Positions 1 to 6,073 of a stretch of 43,805 nucleotides of DNA are shown in pieces; positions within the stretch are counted from its first letter, which is position 1, and every line of letters begins with the position of its first letter. A program made the translations under genes and the position numbers. Source of the stretch: a virus. Below the pieces are notes generated by a model, which saw only the letters and a list, made by a program, of their open reading frames with translations, did not search any database and was not told where the DNA came from. The stretch lies in IMG/VR virus record IMGVR_UViG_3300009488_000007, positions 1 to 43,805 of that record; one strand, given 5' to 3'.

Positions 1-108
1 ATCAGGGCGATATTGCCCACATTCAGGACAAATATAAGGGTCAAATGTATCATTCTCTAGTATATGTATCAATTTCACCCAATCAGGATTTGCATCATAA
101 TGCCAAAA
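1..108. repeat. Left copy of exact 108-bp terminal direct repeat
   Basis: These bases are identical to 43698-43805. The repeat means the molecule is circular, or is circularly permuted or terminally redundant, and the contig simply runs past its own start. A short exact overlap of this kind is what assembly of a closed or permuted phage genome leaves; a true short terminal repeat is also possible. It lies inside a protein-coding frame that reads straight through the join, which argues against a natural packaging end with special structure here. Confidence 0.95.
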
Positions 109-273
109 TAAATATGAGGCAACGTCCTTCCGATACCTTTTGTTGGATGGTATCCTTTTCCCCACACTCAAAGCAGTAATTACTGCCCCTGATGGTGATA
201 CACTCGCCCCCAATAATCCATCAATCTTTACCCTATAAGGCAACTCGTCATTGACTACCTCAAGATTTATCAT
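1..273 (-). CDS. Small zinc-ribbon-like protein, N-terminal 91 codons (gene crosses the circular join)
   Basis: ATG at 273-271 follows the ribosome site AGGAGG at 285-280. The frame is open to position 1 and continues at 43697 on the circular map, ending in TAG at 43652-43650, for 106 residues in all. The N-terminal two thirds show no motif I recognise. The C-terminal part carries CPEC (encoded near position 25) and, beyond the join, CRFC, a typical pair of zinc-binding CxxC knuckles. It belongs to the minus-strand operon driven from the promoter near 9500. Function unknown; nucleic-acid or protein binding is a guess from the zinc ribbon. Confidence 0.8.
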   Translation of the reverse strand, partial: MINLEVVNDELPYRVKIDGLLGASVSPSGAVITALSVGKRIPSNKRYRKDVASYLFWHYDANPDWVKLIHILENDTFDPYICPECGQYRPD

Positions 274-316
274 CCTAACCTCCTTGATAATAAGACTTCT
301 TCATACTATTTAGTAT

Positions 317-481
317 CTACTCAGGCATTTCTCCACGCTCAAAAGTTTCTACCTCATCCAGTAGGATACGCCACTCAATACCCCTTATAGGAGTAGCTAT
401 CATCCTTTCCCTTAGCCACTTCCCTACTCTCTTGAGAATAAGCTCTTCAGCTAAATCAGCTACTGTTTCCTTCTGTGTCAT
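317..481 (-). CDS. Hypothetical 54-residue helical protein
   Basis: ATG at 481-479 is preceded by GGAGGTG about five bases upstream, and the frame ends in TAG at 319-317. The product is charged and probably all helical (it begins MTQKETVADLAEELILKR), with no cysteines or membrane segment. Its start overlaps the end of the upstream gene by 4 bases, which implies translational coupling. I do not recognise the family. Confidence 0.75.
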   Translation of the reverse strand: MTQKETVADLAEELILKRVGKWLRERMIATPIRGIEWRILLDEVETFERGEMPE

Positions 482-795
482 TTTTCACCTCCATACCATT
501 TAATATCACTGTCCCACTGGGCTTTGGCTGATAACTTTATGTCCTTGAAAGTAAAGTTATCTGGTTCCTTTCGACAAGCATCCAATAATTCTTGCTCACT
601 CAACAGTGGCGGTTTCCCTTCAGGTAGTTTGTGGTAGCCAAGTTCTTCTAAGTCCTCAAGAATTTGTAGAGAAAACTCCTCTGTTTGTTTCAAATAACCA
701 TCTGGTGATAGCTTCTGAAGGCTATTGGGATAATGAGATGGTGTAGCTCTCAATTTAATTAGTATGTCAGTTATCTTCTCCTGTGCTTCATTCAT
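478..795 (-). CDS. Hypothetical 105-residue acidic helical protein
   Basis: The frame runs from ATG at 795 and overlaps its neighbours by 4 bases at each end, the standard arrangement in this operon. The protein is hydrophilic, rich in Leu, Glu and Lys, with a predicted helical N-terminal half (EKITDILIKLR) and a middle segment LQILEDLEELGYHKLPEG. No catalytic motif or cysteine pair is visible. Products of this style are common accessory proteins of phages from uncultured bacteria. No function assigned. Confidence 0.8.
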   Translation of the reverse strand: MNEAQEKITDILIKLRATPSHYPNSLQKLSPDGYLKQTEEFSLQILEDLEELGYHKLPEGKPPLLSEQELLDACRKEPDNFTFKDIKLSAKAQWDSDIKWYGGEK

Positions 796-1025
796 TTCTC
801 ACCTACTTTCTTTAGGCTTCTCTCCAAGTGATGTCTGCGTATATGATTTATCTCGCAATCCTTACAACTACAGCGCTTGCCATTAGAATCCCAAGATGAG
901 ACATGAAATCGGGCACCATCACAAAAAATATGCTTCTCCATCATCTTGCCACAATCAGGGCATCTCACTAATTCTCTTTCAAATGTCAATATTTTAGGAA
1001 CTAGTATAGTATGTTTATACATCAC
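792..1025 (-). CDS. Small Cys/His-rich zinc-binding protein
   Basis: This 77-residue product has CPDCGK near residue 22, then a second cluster CSCKDCEINHIRRHH near residues 52-66. Four or more cysteines and histidines at zinc-ribbon spacing indicate a metal-binding fold. Two adjacent ATG codons begin the frame and either could be used. It overlaps both neighbours by 4 bases. It is one of many tiny zinc-ribbon proteins in this genome. Target and role unknown. Confidence 0.8.
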   Translation of the reverse strand: MMYKHTILVPKILTFERELVRCPDCGKMMEKHIFCDGARFHVSSWDSNGKRCSCKDCEINHIRRHHLERSLKKVGEK

Positions 1026-1342
1026 TCACCTCTTACTTTCTTTAGAATATCCTGCTTGAAGGCTTGCCAATCCTCATCGTGTATAACAATTCCTGACCAT
1101 TTGCTACAGTCGCTAGTGTCCCAATACTCCTCCATCTCCAAGAATATCTCCTCCACTATGGACCCACATTCCTTCTCACAGGATTCTAGTTGGGCTTGGG
1201 CTATAGCCCTATCTTGCAGAGGTAATAGTTTTTCGGTAGATATAAACCATTCTTGTGGGCTATTAGGACAACCCTTGACATAGGCTTGGTCTACTACGGA
1301 TGCCCTGGCTACTTTTATCTCCTTATCACTTATCAGTTTCAT
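1022..1342 (-). CDS. Hypothetical 106-residue protein
   Basis: ATG at 1342-1340 overlaps the upstream stop by 4 bases and the gene overlaps the next start by 4 bases. The protein is acidic and helical, with a middle stretch ESCEKECGSIVEEIFLEMEE and a C-terminal EDWQAFKQDILKKVRGE. It has four cysteines, only one pair close together (CEKEC), so a metal site is possible but not convincing. No known family recognised. Confidence 0.8.
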   Translation of the reverse strand: MKLISDKEIKVARASVVDQAYVKGCPNSPQEWFISTEKLLPLQDRAIAQAQLESCEKECGSIVEEIFLEMEEYWDTSDCSKWSGIVIHDEDWQAFKQDILKKVRGE

Positions 1343-1482
1343 TGCTTAACCTCCTTCAATGCTTCTGCTCTTTCAACCTGCTTTCTAATTATGTATATTA
1401 CATCTAGTGGTTCTGATAGGAGTTCCTTGAGAGTTTTGGGATAGCCATCAGGAACCCAGATTAAGAAGTTTCCAAAAGGCAT
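1339..1482 (-). CDS. Hypothetical 47-residue protein
   Basis: The frame starts at ATG 1482-1480 and ends in TGA at 1341-1339, overlapping the next ATG (ATGA arrangement). The product begins MPFGNFLIWVPDGYPKTLKE and continues as a charged helix ending in VERAEALKEVKQ. The upstream ribosome site is modest (AGAAG within the 12-base gap after the previous stop), but the position fills an otherwise unexplained gap in a gapless operon. Function unknown. Confidence 0.65.
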   Translation of the reverse strand: MPFGNFLIWVPDGYPKTLKELLSEPLDVIYIIRKQVERAEALKEVKQ

Positions 1483-1493
1483 CCTAGTCTTCT

Positions 1494-1685
1494 CTATTTA
1501 GTCCCTCTTACCACAGTAATATTTACTGCTAGATTGGCAAGTGGTTTGCAGCCAGAGGGTGCAAATTTATACTTGCCTAAGTTGCAAGTGGTTACTGAGA
1601 CTCCAAGACCCTCCAGCACTTGTTTGATTGCAGTTGCTACGATAGTCTTACCCGACTTAGGGTCTCCCGTGATTATAATTTCCAT
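1494..1685 (-). CDS. P-loop microprotein (63 residues)
   Basis: The N-terminus MEIIITGDPKSGKTIVATAI contains a complete Walker A motif (GDPKSGKT, residues 7-14) after a hydrophobic beta strand, followed by a helix and a second strand (VSVTTCNLG). This is the opening beta-alpha-beta unit of a nucleotide-kinase-like P-loop fold, but the protein stops at 63 residues, before any Walker B or lid region. Normal P-loop kinases are two to three times longer. It may be a decayed kinase, or a small nucleotide-binding subunit. It lies directly downstream of the helicase gene and could act with it, which is speculation. Confidence 0.75.
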   Translation of the reverse strand: MEIIITGDPKSGKTIVATAIKQVLEGLGVSVTTCNLGKYKFAPSGCKPLANLAVNITVVRGTK

Positions 1686-1699
1686 ATCTACTCCTTCCT

Positions 1700-2455
1700 T
1701 TAACCTCCTTTGTTAGTAAATACCAAATTACTCCTGTCTATCTCCACCCTTACTGGCTTTATCTCATCCTCAGCCAATCGGAGTAAAGGAAAACTTATAT
1801 CAACTATGTTACCTCCCTCCACTTTAGTCCTCAATTCTATAGAGGAGTCACACCACCAACCAAAAACAGCAGAACCAAAGGCAGCATCGGCTCCTCTATC
1901 ATAGCGTTCTCCTTCTATTACCCAATCCTTACCCTCATGGTGTATGAGGACAAAGCTGACCCTATGTTTCTCTATGGTTTCATCTATCCTGTCAGTGAAT
2001 TGCCTCACATCATACTCATCGGTGAGGCGACCAGACATTACCTTAAATATTGGGTCAATAACCACTACTTGGGCATTGGTTTCCATAATCCATTGCTCTA
2101 ATAAGGCTATACCCCAACCCTTATCCAGCTTTAGATTCCTTGTGGTAACAAAGAATAGGTTGTCCAGTGGTGACAGCTTATTACCAAAGCAATATTTATT
2201 TACCCGTTTCTGGTAGGCAGCTTTGGGTATTTCTAGCTGAATTACCAGCACAGTGGATAAGGTTGTTTTGAACCCCAACCAAGGCTCACCACTGGATAAC
2301 TTAAAGGCCAGGTCTATGGATGTCATAGACTTCCAAGACTTGTAGGGTCCGAATATAATTATCTTGCCTTGTGGTATCATTATCCCTGACCCAATCAGCT
2401 CAGTTATGTGTGGTGGCCGCCAGGCTAGGAAGTCACCTAGAGATTCAGGTTTCAT
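1700..2455 (-). CDS. RecA-fold replicative helicase, RepA/AAA_25 type
   Basis: The 251-residue protein has a Walker A-like loop GPYKSWKS (residues 36-43) and a Walker B strand VVVID (130-134). A sensor strand FVLIHHEGK (about 168-176) follows, then RYDRGADAAFGSAVFGWW, resembling the region after the sensor in hexameric helicases of the RSF1010 RepA and phage AAA_25 group. These unwind DNA at the fork by ATP hydrolysis. The final Walker A glycine is replaced by Trp, a variation I associate with this group (KSFK, KSWK). The gene is well away from the polymerase but in the same strand sense. It overlaps the membrane microprotein gene upstream by 4 bases. DnaB-like helicase is the nearest alternative description. 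Confidence 0.8.
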   Translation of the reverse strand: MKPESLGDFLAWRPPHITELIGSGIMIPQGKIIIFGPYKSWKSMTSIDLAFKLSSGEPWLGFKTTLSTVLVIQLEIPKAAYQKRVNKYCFGNKLSPLDNLFFVTTRNLKLDKGWGIALLEQWIMETNAQVVVIDPIFKVMSGRLTDEYDVRQFTDRIDETIEKHRVSFVLIHHEGKDWVIEGERYDRGADAAFGSAVFGWWCDSSIELRTKVEGGNIVDISFPLLRLAEDEIKPVRVEIDRSNLVFTNKGG

Positions 2456-2595
2456 TTAGCTAAAATTGCTCCTGCTATTAAGAGGGCGGCACTACCTACT
2501 ATTTGATGTAAGGGAGGCTCATACCCTGCAAAGGGAATTAAGGAAAACCAGATAAACCCACCAACTAAAAAGCACCAGCCTATTACTTTAATCAT
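2452..2595 (-). CDS. 47-residue membrane microprotein with two hydrophobic segments
   Basis: ATG at 2595-2593 and TGA at 2454-2452, overlapping the helicase start as ATGA. The product starts MIKVIGWCFLVGGFIWFSLI and, after a short polar turn (GYEPPLHQ), has a second hydrophobic run IVGSAALLIAGAILAK. This gives a two-helix hairpin in the inner membrane with short loops, similar in layout to small holins or superinfection membrane proteins. The location upstream of a helicase gives no functional clue. Confidence 0.65.
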   Translation of the reverse strand: MIKVIGWCFLVGGFIWFSLIPFAGYEPPLHQIVGSAALLIAGAILAK

Positions 2596-2795
2596 TCTAT
2601 TACCACTCCTTCCTTACCACCAGTTTCAATGAAGCCTTGCTCCTTACCAAGATAGTCAGTGACCACCAAGCCTGTTCTATTGTTATCCTCTGGACTCCTA
2701 GTTGTATATTCTGGGTCTTGTTCCTCCTGTGAATAAACAAAGAAGTTGTCTGGATAGCTCCTAAGTTGCTGGATTAGAATTTTGATTTCCTTCAT
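2592..2795 (-). CDS. Hypothetical 67-residue protein
   Basis: I start the gene at ATG 2795-2793 because AGGAGGA lies six bases before it; an upstream in-frame ATG at 2852 has no such site. The product begins MKEIKILIQQLRSYPDNF and continues with a polar, acidic, probably disordered tail containing NNRTGLVVTDYLGKEQG. Its end overlaps the next start by 4 bases. Family unknown. Confidence 0.7.
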   Translation of the reverse strand: MKEIKILIQQLRSYPDNFFVYSQEEQDPEYTTRSPEDNNRTGLVVTDYLGKEQGFIETGGKEGVVIE

Positions 2796-2939
2796 TAGAT
2801 TCCTCCTTTTCTGGACATTCATATCCATAATGTTCTCCGTATGTTCTACCACATACTATACAATAGTCAGAATGGTCTGGTGGGTAGCGACCAAATTTTT
2901 ATGCACCTTCAGTCTGTATTCCCCTATAGATTCAGCCAC
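2761..2939 (-). pseudogene. Small zinc-finger gene interrupted by a -1 base frameshift in an A5 run
   Basis: A strong ribosome site (GAGGAGG) precedes GTG at 2939-2937, opening a frame VAESIGEYRLKVHKN. On the coding strand there is a run of five A at 2900-2896. After it, the neighbouring frame reads FGRYPPDHSDYCIVCGRTYG, then HYGYECPEKEES, and ends at TAG 2763-2761, giving a plausible zinc-binding C-terminus. One extra A would fuse both parts into a 59-residue protein. No ATG, GTG or TTG exists in the downstream part before the cysteines. It could be a real inactivating deletion, a sequencing slip in the homopolymer, or ribosomal slippage, though the site is not a canonical -1 heptamer. The last 35 bases overlap the next gene. 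Confidence 0.6.
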
Positions 2940-3246
2940 TTAATTCCTCCTCAATTAGTTTCTCTATGGCTAGACAGAGAGCTAGGGCAGGAGTTTTAGC
3001 ATATGCGCCTACATAATTAACTCCCTCTCTATGGATAACGCAGTGGTGGTTATTATTCCCCCAGTTGTTTAATTGATAGGATAAGAGCTTTGGCTCAAGC
3101 CACTTAAAGCAGGCATCTAGGGATGAAGTAAAGCGCGGTAGCCTAGAAATATCCCTGCCATCAGGTCTATACCACCAATCACTAAATTGTCTGTGCTTAG
3201 CGAACCCTGCCCACAAAGCCAGCTTCTTGTTTAATTCCTCATTCAT
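2932..3246 (-). CDS. Phage ABA-sandwich domain protein
   Basis: The 104-residue sequence has the pattern I know from phage ABA sandwich proteins. A tryptophan-rich N-terminal part (FSDWWYRPDG) is followed by FTSSLDACFKWLEPKL, a beta strand region around HHCVIHREG, and the characteristic end TPALALCLAIEKLIEEEL. The family is widespread in phages and has no established function. A second, more divergent member is encoded at 4880-5233. The start overlaps the ligase gene end. Confidence 0.8.
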   Translation of the reverse strand: MNEELNKKLALWAGFAKHRQFSDWWYRPDGRDISRLPRFTSSLDACFKWLEPKLLSYQLNNWGNNNHHCVIHREGVNYVGAYAKTPALALCLAIEKLIEEELSG

Positions 3247-4117
3247 TTAACACCTCCTTTATGCAATCTATAGGTGATTTGTCGTCCCTAAGTCTGACAA
3301 ACCTGGGAAATACTATGCCTCCCTTATTACCGAGTTCTTGCCCTTTGACTTCTATTACTCTACCGATATAAGTTCCAGGAGTAGATGCAAATAAGGCTCT
3401 TTCCAGGTCTGTCATCCCAGAGCACTTGCCTACCTCTTGTAACAGTCCGTTGCAGTTATAGAAGCCATAACGAATGGCTCCAATGACGCCTTCATATTTA
3501 CCTTTTCCTTGTGTGAACCCCATAATAACTACATCCCATGTTTTAACTCTTTTTACTTTGAACCAATCCTTCTCAAAGCCAGATAGTTTCTTAACCACAA
3601 CACCCTCGCCTCCACGACTGATAATGCTATCAAAGACTTCCCGCTTACCCCTCCTATATAGGGGTTCTGCTGCTATCCTTTGCATACCACAAAGGGTAAG
3701 CAGGTGGATGGCTTCATGCAAAGGTACTAATCTTTCCCCAAATGGGACGTGTAGTAGGGACTCGCCTTTCCACCTAGTAATGTTTACCGCTGTGAATAAG
3801 GCTTTTCCGTTCCTATTTTGCCAATCCAAGGAGTGGACAAGTCCAGAACCAAATATAGACTTAGCGTCCTCCACTCTTCCACTTGGGGCATAGCCCTCAC
3901 CAGGTAGAATTAAATCCATGCTTTTAGGAATAACTATCCCAGTTATATGAGGAACATTATCTGTTTGTTCACTACCAGAACGATTAAAGAGGCGAACGGT
4001 TCCATCCCTAACAACTAACAACTCACTGAATCCGTTATATTTTTGTCCCACTACTAGGTCGGGAGTATCCTCTATATCATCTAAGATGGAAATGGGCATA
4101 GTTTTCATGCTACTCAT
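3239..4117 (-). CDS. ATP-dependent DNA ligase
   Basis: The 292-residue protein carries the ordered motifs of the nucleotidyltransferase superfamily: motif I KYNG (about residue 27), RLFNRSG, a glutamate strand LILPGEG, ALFTAVNI, motif IV GGEGVVVKK (about 168-176) and motif V WFKVKRVKTWDVVI, followed by an OB-fold C-terminal domain. Lys of motif I would take AMP and pass it to a 5' phosphate so that nicks are sealed, as needed after lagging-strand synthesis and recombination. Motif I is KxNG rather than the usual KxDG. Length is in the range of small phage ligases. It overlaps both neighbours by a few bases. Confidence 0.85.
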   Translation of the reverse strand: MSSMKTMPISILDDIEDTPDLVVGQKYNGFSELLVVRDGTVRLFNRSGSEQTDNVPHITGIVIPKSMDLILPGEGYAPSGRVEDAKSIFGSGLVHSLDWQNRNGKALFTAVNITRWKGESLLHVPFGERLVPLHEAIHLLTLCGMQRIAAEPLYRRGKREVFDSIISRGGEGVVVKKLSGFEKDWFKVKRVKTWDVVIMGFTQGKGKYEGVIGAIRYGFYNCNGLLQEVGKCSGMTDLERALFASTPGTYIGRVIEVKGQELGNKGGIVFPRFVRLRDDKSPIDCIKEVLNE

Positions 4118-4530
4118 TCACTCAATACCTCCTTTTGTTTAGTAGGAACCAACTCATATAACTCCAAGTTTATCAATACATAGCATATTCCCTGCTGACA
4201 GGCTAATCCACACTGCTTGCATCCTTCACAGCTAGGCAAATTATCAGCACCATACCTTAGCTTAAACCTCTTAATCCACCTACTCAAAGTGCTGGTATCC
4301 ACCTCATCACCTAGTTTCTTGGCTACCACTGACAGGGAGCCACTAACCAATACATCCTCAATCCTATGCCCATACTTCTGCTCCAGGTAACGCATCAGGG
4401 CTGTTTTGGGAATGTCTGGAATACTCACCTTTACTACTGGCTGCAACCGTTTATGCTTTCCAGGTGCTGGTTGCCTCTCCAGTAGTCCTCGTTCCTTGAG
4501 TATCTTATCTCTTGGTGATAATATTTTCAT
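4114..4530 (-). CDS. HTH protein with a C-terminal cysteine cluster
   Basis: The 138-residue product has a central helix-turn-helix-like segment (SLSVVAKKLGDEVDTSTLSRWIKRFKL, quoted here only in outline, about residues 64-90) resembling transposase or homeodomain-like DNA-binding helices. Near residues 100-116 there is a dense cluster CEGCKQCGLACQQGIC with five cysteines at spacing 2, 2, 3 and 4. The cluster could bind zinc or an iron-sulfur centre, so the protein could be a metal- or redox-responsive regulator. The family is not known to me. It is coupled to the ligase gene by a 4-base overlap. Confidence 0.75.
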   Translation of the reverse strand: MKILSPRDKILKERGLLERQPAPGKHKRLQPVVKVSIPDIPKTALMRYLEQKYGHRIEDVLVSGSLSVVAKKLGDEVDTSTLSRWIKRFKLRYGADNLPSCEGCKQCGLACQQGICYVLINLELYELVPTKQKEVLSE

Positions 4531-4737
4531 TCACCTCTCATTTGGGAAGGGCATCTTGTTTCTAATTTCCTGCATCACTTTAACTAAAGCCCACGCTGCC
4601 CTAGCCTTACTTACTTCACTACAGCACTTTTGGTCTTTATCCCACTGACCACACTCCTCTTTGAGACAGTCACCAGGGTTCCGACCGCTCTCTGCTATCT
4701 TAAACTCCGCCCATAACATAGCTAATGGACATTCCAT
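4531..4737 (-). CDS. Small cysteine-containing protein (68 residues)
   Basis: ATG at 4737 follows GAGGAGG closely. The protein has cysteines at MEC, GDCLKEECGQWD and KCC, the last two groups resembling the CxxxxCxWW type of knuckle found in small phage proteins. A helical C-terminus rich in Ala follows. Unlike almost every other gene of the operon, it is preceded by a 130-base non-coding stretch that folds well (4756-4839), so its translation may be controlled by that leader. Confidence 0.75.
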   Translation of the reverse strand: MECPLAMLWAEFKIAESGRNPGDCLKEECGQWDKDQKCCSEVSKARAAWALVKVMQEIRNKMPFPNER

Positions 4738-4755
4738 AGTTTTTACCTCCTCTAT

Positions 4756-4839
4756 GGGAGCAGACTGGAGCTCAGGGTGAAAACCTCTTAGGCCGTGGCA
4801 ACCCTTGAGGCAAAGACCTGCCTGTGAGAGCCTGCTCCC
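4756..4839. ncRNA. Candidate structured RNA or 5' leader element
   Basis: In the only sizeable gap of this operon, GGGAGCAG (4756-4763) pairs perfectly with CTGCTCCC (4832-4839). Inside are CTCAGGGT with ACCCTTGAG (one bulge) and AGGC with GCCT, giving a closed multibranch fold. Just beyond, CCTGTGAG and CTCACAGG can form an alternative 8-bp pair that competes with the inner part. On the minus strand it would be the leader of the gene at 4531-4737; on the plus strand it would be an independent RNA. It is not a tRNA (no T-arm). The plus strand has GTGAAAACC and GGCAACCC, loosely like the SAM riboswitch core, but I cannot assign a class. No open frame covers the gap. Confidence 0.45.
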
Positions 4840-4879
4840 CTTAGAAACTCACAGGTTTATATGTTTAGAAGGGCTCTCT

Positions 4880-5233
4880 TCACTTCTCAACTCCTCCAAG
4901 AGCCTTGTAGATTGCCCCGAATAGAGCTAGGGCAAGGTCTTTATCTTTCGCTTCCCCTATCCATTCCTCGGCATAGATAGATACTTCCCACCCTATTCCT
5001 TTTGTAAAAACTAACAACCATTGGACTTCATCATACCTTTCATCTAGAAAAGGCACAGCATACTTGAACAGGTTGTTGAGGTCTATGGGAGGTAGCTCCT
5101 TAAATCTGTTACCACTAGGGAAGAGCCATCCCCAACCGCTATCATCAATGCCCCATTTGTAGCTAGGTTCGGCTTTTTTAAATCCACACTGTCCCCAAAA
5201 CCACTTCTCTTCTGCTTTAGTTGGTTCACTCAT
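4880..5233 (-). CDS. Second ABA-sandwich-like protein
   Basis: I start at ATG 5233-5231 because GGAGG lies six bases upstream; an in-frame ATG at 5293 lacks a ribosome site and would overlap the preceding gene deeply. The 117-residue product shows the same architecture as the protein at 2932-3246: a Trp-rich start (EEKWFWGQCGF), a segment IDLNNLFKYAVPFLDE, a strand WEVSIYAEEW and a terminal helix DLALALFGAIYKALGG. The similarity is in layout more than identity. Function unknown. Confidence 0.7.
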   Translation of the reverse strand: MSEPTKAEEKWFWGQCGFKKAEPSYKWGIDDSGWGWLFPSGNRFKELPPIDLNNLFKYAVPFLDERYDEVQWLLVFTKGIGWEVSIYAEEWIGEAKDKDLALALFGAIYKALGGVEK

Positions 5234-5357
5234 TGGTTGCCTCCAAGATGCTTTGTGCAAGTTCATCCACTTCCTCATCTGAGGGATTGTCATCCCAATT
5301 TAGAGTAGATACCCAATCTTGAATGATTTCTTTTAGCTGCTCCTTAGTTGGTTTCAT
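5226..5357 (-). CDS. Hypothetical 43-residue acidic protein
   Basis: Two adjacent ATG codons stand at 5360 and 5357. AGGAGGTG ends too close to the first, so the second is favoured. The product is MKPTKEQLKEIIQDWVSTLN followed by an acidic tail (WDDNPSDEEVDELAQSILEA). It overlaps the following gene by 8 bases. Probably a small helical protein; no family recognised. Confidence 0.7.
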   Translation of the reverse strand: MKPTKEQLKEIIQDWVSTLNWDDNPSDEEVDELAQSILEATNE

Positions 5358-5367
5358 CATTCACCTC

Positions 5368-5451
5368 CTATCCTGTCCAGCTTTTCAATATGGTATGGAA
5401 TAGTATATAGAGTATAACCACAACTATTATAATTACAATAAGATACCTCAC
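5368..5451 (-). CDS. 27-residue single-span membrane peptide
   Basis: The frame opens with GTG at 5451-5449, overlapping the previous stop, and ends with TAG at 5370-5368. The peptide MRYLIVIIIVVVILYILFHT, then ILKSWTG, is almost entirely one transmembrane helix with a basic and aromatic C-terminus. The ribosome site is weak (AAGG), so expression would depend on coupling to the gene before it. The unusually pure hydrophobic composition is hard to explain by chance in this gap, but the call stays tentative. Confidence 0.45.
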   Translation of the reverse strand: MRYLIVIIIVVVILYILFHTILKSWTG

Positions 5452-5702
5452 TTGGGAGCCTTAGGACAATTCTGATAGATAATCTCCTTGCCTTTGTTTA
5501 GCATTTCATCCTTAATCCAATCAGCTAGGCCTTTGTTTAGCCATCCTCCCTCTCCAAACAAATCAAATAGGGTTTTATAGGTGGTTAGGACTGGTTGTTC
5601 GGCTATTAGTAGTGAGTCCCAGTCATAACCAGTATGCCGTCCTTCCTCAATGCTGGCTGGATAAACCTTAATATCAACATATAGTAAATTAACTCTCTCC
5701 AT
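5448..5702 (-). CDS. Hypothetical 84-residue protein
   Basis: ATG at 5702, directly at the end of the upstream gene. The product has a beta-rich N-terminus (MERVNLLYVDIKVYPASIEE) and a helical second half with FDLFGEGGWLNKGLADWIKDE. One cysteine only. No motif recognised; the compact size and tight spacing fit the rest of the operon. Confidence 0.75.
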   Translation of the reverse strand: MERVNLLYVDIKVYPASIEEGRHTGYDWDSLLIAEQPVLTTYKTLFDLFGEGGWLNKGLADWIKDEMLNKGKEIIYQNCPKAPK

Positions 5703-5881
5703 TAGTTGCTCCTTTCCTTTTTCAATATGTCCTCAAGTTCTTGGTCTAGCTTACCACCTATGGTGCCTTGATTAGATAGGGTTAGCTGCCTCAGCTGCCA
5801 ACATAGGGTATAGCCCTTGGTAATTCCCTGTTCATAGGCTTCCTGTTGTAATTTGTTGAATTTCTTCCTACTGATAAACAT
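5702..5881 (-). CDS. Hypothetical 59-residue basic helical protein
   Basis: The start at ATG 5881-5879 is preferred because GAGGAGGAAGG lies just upstream; an in-frame ATG at 5908 lies inside the preceding gene. The product MFISRKKFNKLQQEAYEQGI continues as a long charged helix to ELEDILKKERSN and could be a coiled coil. Stop and next start touch at 5702. Function unknown. Confidence 0.75.
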   Translation of the reverse strand: MFISRKKFNKLQQEAYEQGITKGYTLCWQLRQLTLSNQGTIGGKLDQELEDILKKERSN

Positions 5882-6065
5882 TACCTTCCTCCTCAGATAA
5901 GTATTCAAATAGTTCCTCCTCCAGACATTGGATTAAGAAGCTGGTTTCCCACCACATTTTACAGGGCCTACAATACCAGTAGGTTTCACCAATAACTGGC
6001 ATTGGATTGTAGTCCAGTATATTAAGGCAGCCTGGACAGACTGGAAAACCAACAAGGTAACTCAT
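5868..6065 (-). CDS. Zinc-ribbon microprotein
   Basis: The 65-residue protein has VCPGC near residues 9-13 and YCRPCKMWW near 31-39, two CxxC knuckles 19 residues apart as in zinc ribbons, followed by an acidic helical tail (LEEELFEYLSEEEG). It overlaps the next start by 14 bases, more than usual here. Possible partner of a nucleic-acid enzyme; no direct evidence. Confidence 0.8.
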   Translation of the reverse strand: MSYLVGFPVCPGCLNILDYNPMPVIGETYWYCRPCKMWWETSFLIQCLEEELFEYLSEEEGNVYQ

Positions 6066-6073
6066 TATTCTCC

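Noticed and set aside
3474-3893. 139-residue plus-strand open frame opposite the ligase gene
   Set aside because: It is antisense to a ligase with all conserved motifs, has a Ser/Pro/Leu-rich composition typical of antisense frames and no ribosome site.
4756-4839. A tRNA in the folded gap
   Set aside because: The closing stem is tRNA-like but there is no T-arm, no GTTCRA loop and no 7-base anticodon loop in either orientation.
4756-4839. A SAM-type riboswitch on the plus strand
   Set aside because: GTGAAAACC and GGCAACCC resemble parts of the core, but spacing and other conserved elements are missing and no plus-strand gene follows.
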